A stretch of DNA of 45,025 bases from Faecalimonas sp. (lineage in GTDB: Bacteria > Bacillota > Clostridia > Lachnospirales > Lachnospiraceae), in NCBI GenBank assembly GCA_020024645.1, contig JAHHTN010000008.1:1-45025 (forward strand), written 5' to 3'. Positions 42,143 to 45,025 of the stretch are shown piece after piece. A model generated the notes under the pieces. The model saw only the letters and a list, made by a program, of their open reading frames with translations. It was not told the origin of the DNA and did no database searches. The position numbers and the translations under genes are program-made. Each line of letters opens with the position of its first letter. The stretch's first letter is position 1.

Positions 42143-42824
42143 AAGAGTTGTAATTCTGACCAAAGAAAAAGGAAGGATTTCAGCATTTGCAAAAGGGGCA
42201 AGAAGACCAAATAGCCAGTTTGGAGGTGCTGTAAGTCCTTTTTGCTTTGGAGAGTTTACGTTATATGAAGGAAGAAATTCTTATAATATTATGCAAGTTC
42301 ATATTTCCAATTATTTTCAAGAATTGAAAAATGATATGGAAGCTACATATTATGGATTTTATTTTATGGAATTTGCAGAATATTATACAAGAGAACAAAA
42401 TGATGAAACAGAAATGCTTAAATTATTGTATCAAACCTTTCGAGCGTTGACTAAAAAAAATATTCCAAATGAATTAATACGTTGTATATATGAATTGAAG
42501 GTAATATATATTAATGGAGAAGGACCGCAAGTGTTTCAGTGTGTAAAATGTGGAACTGAAAGAACTTCGTTTGTATTTAGCATAAAAGAGGGTGGACTTC
42601 TTTGTGAAAACTGTGTGAGACAAGGAAATAATGTGATGAAAGTCGATACGTCCACATTGTATGCTATGCAATATATTTCTAGTTCATCTATTGAAAAATT
42701 ATATACATTTACAGTGTCGGAAAAGGTTCTAAAAAAACTAAAAAAAATTGTGTCAGAATATCTTTTATTTTATGTGGATAAAACGTTTAAATCGTTGGAA
42801 ATATTGGAAATATGTTTAAAGTAG
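42078..42824 (+). CDS. recO: DNA repair protein RecO
   Basis: This 248-residue recombination mediator helps RecR load RecA on SSB-coated DNA. The N-terminal OB-fold has VTGIVLSVAPIGEYDKRVVI followed by SAFAKGARRPNSQF. A zinc-binding region has CVKCG and CENC. The start is GTG 42078, with AGGGG about ten bases upstream, inside yqzL; the first in-frame ATG would remove the conserved OB-fold start. Translational coupling with yqzL is likely. Confidence 0.94.
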   Translation: MNQPVIVTGIVLSVAPIGEYDKRVVILTKEKGRISAFAKGARRPNSQFGGAVSPFCFGEFTLYEGRNSYNIMQVHISNYFQELKNDMEATYYGFYFMEFAEYYTREQNDETEMLKLLYQTFRALTKKNIPNELIRCIYELKVIYINGEGPQVFQCVKCGTERTSFVFSIKEGGLLCENCVRQGNNVMKVDTSTLYAMQYISSSSIEKLYTFTVSEKVLKKLKKIVSEYLLFYVDKTFKSLEILEICLK

Positions 42825-42844
42825 ATAAAGAATAGGTAGTTGAC

Positions 42845-42873
42845 TTTACAATCATATAGAAAAAATGTATAAT
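42845..42873 (+). promoter_or_regulatory. Promoter of glyS
   Basis: TTTACA (42845-42850), a 17-base spacer and a perfect TATAAT (42868-42873). The leader of about 95 bases up to the glyS start is A/T-rich and too short for a T-box. It contains a 14-base palindrome at 42929-42942. Confidence 0.8.
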
Positions 42874-42974
42874 AATTAACAATTTATAGGGTACATCAAT
42901 TACATATAAATAATATTTTGATAGCGAGACTTATATATAAGTTTGAAAATAAATGCAAAGGAGAGAGAAAGCGA

Positions 42975-44363
42975 ATGGAAAAGACAATGGAAAAAATTGT
43001 AGCAGTGGCAAAATCGAGAGGATTTGTATATCCAGGTTCAGAAATTTATGGAGGTTTAGCGAACACATGGGATTATGGTAACCTAGGTGTAGAACTGAAA
43101 AACAACGTAAAAAGAGCGTGGTGGAAGAAGTTCATTCAAGAAAACCCATATAATGTAGGGGTTGACTGTGCTATTTTGATGAATCCACAGACTTGGGTGG
43201 CATCAGGACATTTGGGCGGTTTTAGTGATCCATTAATGGATTGTAAAGAATGTAAGGAAAGATTTCGTGCAGATAAATTAATTGAAGATTTTGCAGCAGA
43301 AAATGGAATTGAATTGATGGAAAGCGTAGATGCTTGGTCAAAAGAACAGATGGAAGATTGGATCAAAGAACATAATGTTCCATGCCCAACTTGTAAAAAA
43401 CATAATTTTACAGAAATTCGTCAATTTAACTTAATGTTCAAAACATTCCAGGGAGTTACAGAAGATGCCAAAAACACAGTATATTTACGTCCGGAAACAG
43501 CGCAGGGAATTTTTGTAAACTTTAAAAATGTACAACGTACATCAAGAAAGAAAATTCCATTTGGAATTGGACAGATAGGTAAGTCATTCCGTAATGAAAT
43601 TACACCAGGTAACTTTACTTTTAGGACAAGAGAATTTGAACAAATGGAATTAGAATTTTTCTGTGAACCAGGAACAGATCTTGAATGGTTTGCATATTGG
43701 AAACAGTTTTGTTTAGATTGGTTATATTCACTTGGATTAAAAGAAGATGAAGTACGAGCAAGAGATCATTCGCCAGAAGAACTTTGTTTCTACAGTAAAG
43801 CAACAACAGATGTAGAATTCTTATTCCCATTTGGTTGGGGAGAATTATGGGGAATTGCTGATAGAACAGATTATGATTTATCTCAGCACCAAGAAGTGTC
43901 AAAACAAGATATGACATATTTTGATGATGAAAAGAAAGAAAAATACATTCCATATGTTATTGAACCTTCTTTAGGTGCAGATCGTATGGTATTAGCATTT
44001 CTTTGCAGTGCTTATGACGAAGAAGAGTTGGAAGGTGGAGATGTCCGCACAGTAATGCATTTCCATCCAGCATTAGCACCAATTAAGATTGGAGTATTAC
44101 CACTTTCTAAAAAATTAAATGAAGGTGCAGAAAAGGTATTTGCTGAATTATCAAAAACATACAATTGCGAATTTGATGATAGAGGAAATATCGGAAAACG
44201 TTACCGTCGTCAGGATGAAATCGGAACACCTTTCTGTGTGACTTATGATTTTGAGTCTGAAGAAGACGGAGCAGTTACAGTTCGTGATCGTGATACAATG
44301 GAACAAGAAAGAATTAAAATTGAAGATTTGAAAGCATATTTCGAGAAAAAGTTTGCATTTTAA
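42975..44363 (+). CDS. glyS: Glycyl-tRNA synthetase, alpha2 type
   Basis: This 462-residue class II synthetase is the single-chain dimeric form, not the tetrameric GlyQ/GlyS form of many bacteria. Motif 2 is seen in FRNEITPGNFTFRTREFEQM, and motif 3 in EPSLGADRMVLAFL; WDYGNLGVELKNNVK is the N-terminal active-site block. Cys pairs in CKECKERF and CPTCKKH probably bind zinc in the insertion. The C-terminal anticodon-binding domain starts near residue 355. AAGGAGAG selects ATG 42975; the longer in-frame start upstream lacks a ribosome site. Confidence 0.97.
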   Translation: MEKTMEKIVAVAKSRGFVYPGSEIYGGLANTWDYGNLGVELKNNVKRAWWKKFIQENPYNVGVDCAILMNPQTWVASGHLGGFSDPLMDCKECKERFRADKLIEDFAAENGIELMESVDAWSKEQMEDWIKEHNVPCPTCKKHNFTEIRQFNLMFKTFQGVTEDAKNTVYLRPETAQGIFVNFKNVQRTSRKKIPFGIGQIGKSFRNEITPGNFTFRTREFEQMELEFFCEPGTDLEWFAYWKQFCLDWLYSLGLKEDEVRARDHSPEELCFYSKATTDVEFLFPFGWGELWGIADRTDYDLSQHQEVSKQDMTYFDDEKKEKYIPYVIEPSLGADRMVLAFLCSAYDEEELEGGDVRTVMHFHPALAPIKIGVLPLSKKLNEGAEKVFAELSKTYNCEFDDRGNIGKRYRRQDEIGTPFCVTYDFESEEDGAVTVRDRDTMEQERIKIEDLKAYFEKKFAF

Positions 44364-44366
44364 TTA

Positions 44367-44407
44367 TTTAGGGACGTAGTAAAATTACCAATAGCTACGT
44401 CCCTAAA
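44367..44407. terminator. Perfect 13-bp-stem hairpin between glyS and the transposase gene
   Basis: TTTAGGGACGTAG (44367-44379) and CTACGTCCCTAAA (44395-44407) pair perfectly around a 15-base loop. No T-run follows on the plus strand, so it is a poor terminator despite its position. GTAG sits at the end of the left arm. TGTCCC follows at 44420. It may be a REP-like hairpin belonging to the adjacent HUH transposase or serve as the glyS end structure. Confidence 0.5.
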
Positions 44408-44475
44408 TGAAAAACACCCTGTCCCTTTTTACAGAACCCTTGTTTTGAATGAATAATAAAGAGGAAAGGTGAAAT

Positions 44476-45025
44476 ATGCCACGTCAACGAAGAAGAAAAA
44501 GTTCCACTGGATTTTATCATGTGATAGCAAAAGGAATAAATCGAGAAAGAATTTTTAATCAAACGCGTGAAAAAAATTATTTTAAAAAAATTTTGAAAAA
44601 CTATCTCCAAGAGGATGAAGTGGAAATTTACGCGTATTGCATTATGTCTAATCATGTACATCTAATTATCAAATCAGAATTAGCAGCTTTAGCTGTATTC
44701 ATGGCCAAATGTCTGGCACAATATGCAGAATATTATAATTATAAACATAATAGAAATGGACACGTTTTTCAAAATCGTTTTAAAAGTGAATGTATAGAAA
44801 CTGAACGATATTTTTGGAATTGTGTTCGTTACATTCATCTGAATCCGATGAAATGTAATAATGAAAATAGTTACGTACAATATAAATATAGCAGTATTGA
44901 GGAATATAGATTATTAAAAACAGAGTTACTTCATAAAAATGCATTGAATATGTTTCAAAGAAAATTTGAAGAATGGGAAGATGTTATAAATTTTCATAAT
45001 AAAAAGCAATATATAGTTGTAGATG
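44476..45025 (+). CDS. REP-associated-type Y1 (HUH) transposase, N-terminal part
   Basis: The frame runs open from ATG 44476 to the window edge, giving at least 183 residues. The start GFYHVIAKGINRERIF and the block RNGHVFQNRFKSE mark the IS200-like Y1 transposase superfamily, RAYT branch. The HUH metal motif is His60-Val-His62 in MSNHVHLII, and the catalytic tyrosine should be among Tyr83-Tyr89 (QYAEYYNYKHNR). These enzymes nick single-stranded DNA at hairpins. AAAGGTG precedes the ATG. A tnpB-like partner is not visible. The A/T-rich composition matches the host, as expected of long-resident RAYT genes. Confidence 0.88.
   Translation, partial: MPRQRRRKSSTGFYHVIAKGINRERIFNQTREKNYFKKILKNYLQEDEVEIYAYCIMSNHVHLIIKSELAALAVFMAKCLAQYAEYYNYKHNRNGHVFQNRFKSECIETERYFWNCVRYIHLNPMKCNNENSYVQYKYSSIEEYRLLKTELLHKNALNMFQRKFEEWEDVINFHNKKQYIVVD

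Noticed and set aside
42929..42942. A/T palindrome in the glyS leader as an operator
   Set aside because: An alternating A/T 14-base palindrome arises easily in such A/T-rich DNA and has no other support.
42874..42974. T-box leader before glyS
   Set aside because: The leader is about 100 bases, has no visible T-box consensus and no terminator; too short for a T-box.
1..45025. CRISPR arrays, tRNA or rRNA genes
   Set aside because: No regularly spaced direct repeats and no cloverleaf or rRNA-like blocks were seen on either strand.

Overview
The window suggests a low-G+C anaerobic Firmicute of the Clostridia, most like a Lachnospiraceae gut commensal. The evidence is the priA-def-fmt-(zinc peptidase)-rsmB-rlmN-stp-pknB-rsgA-rpe-thiN gene order, a pyruvate:ferredoxin oxidoreductase, an alpha2-type glycyl-tRNA synthetase, an M16C peptidase, and A/T-rich codon use throughout. 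The species cannot be fixed from the sequence alone.

Positions 1 to about 11,040 are the right-hand part of an integrative and conjugative element (ICE) with a Tn916-type backbone. From the left it carries the end of orf15, then orf14 (lysozyme/NlpC-P60 hydrolase) and orf13 (TcpC-like). A cargo block sits where tet(M) lies in Tn916. After it come a KTR zinc-ribbon gene (orf6 position), the divergent XRE repressor orf9, a small orf10-like ORF, sigma-like orf7, orf8, a small excisionase and a tyrosine integrase. The cargo is not tet(M). It is an AraC-GNAT fusion regulator, a MATE efflux pump, a short broken or overlapping small-ORF pair, a WYL-domain regulator and a GyrI-like small-molecule-binding protein, so it looks like a drug-export and drug-sensing cassette. 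Between orf8 and xis is a gene-free stretch with several nested helices that I cannot assign to a known family. Right of int are four integrase-arm-like repeats. Beyond them is an imperfect inverted repeat with 11-bp arms and a 7-bp centre, which I propose as the attR crossover site.

From 11,067 the chromosome resumes with a CIRCE-like HrcA operator lying over a good sigma-A promoter. This promoter heads a 15-gene co-directional run from clpB to lgt (11,145-30,238). Its gaps are 30 bases or less, several genes overlap, and I found no internal terminator. The run covers protein disaggregation (clpB), lesion-bypass DNA synthesis (dinB), cell wall (murE), replication restart (priA), formyl-Met handling (def, fmt), rRNA modification (rsmB, rlmN), Ser/Thr phosphorylation (stp, pknB), ribosome assembly (rsgA, ychF), pentose phosphate (rpe), thiamine pyrophosphate (thiN) and lipoprotein maturation (lgt). 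A strong hairpin terminator closes it.

Downstream are single genes or short units: PFOR with its own promoter; a lysine riboswitch with terminator controlling an NhaC-family transporter, hence probably a lysine transporter; an Xaa-Pro aminopeptidase; a PreP-like M16C peptidase; and the conserved era-yqzL-recO-glyS block. The window ends inside a REP-associated-type HUH (Y1) transposase gene, which is preceded by a perfect 13-bp-stem hairpin containing a GTAG tetranucleotide.

The strongest leads are the candidate att core with its arm repeats, the structured region between orf8 and xis, the efflux/sensing cargo in the tet(M) slot, and the leader-ORF/attenuator architecture upstream of orf7 and xis.
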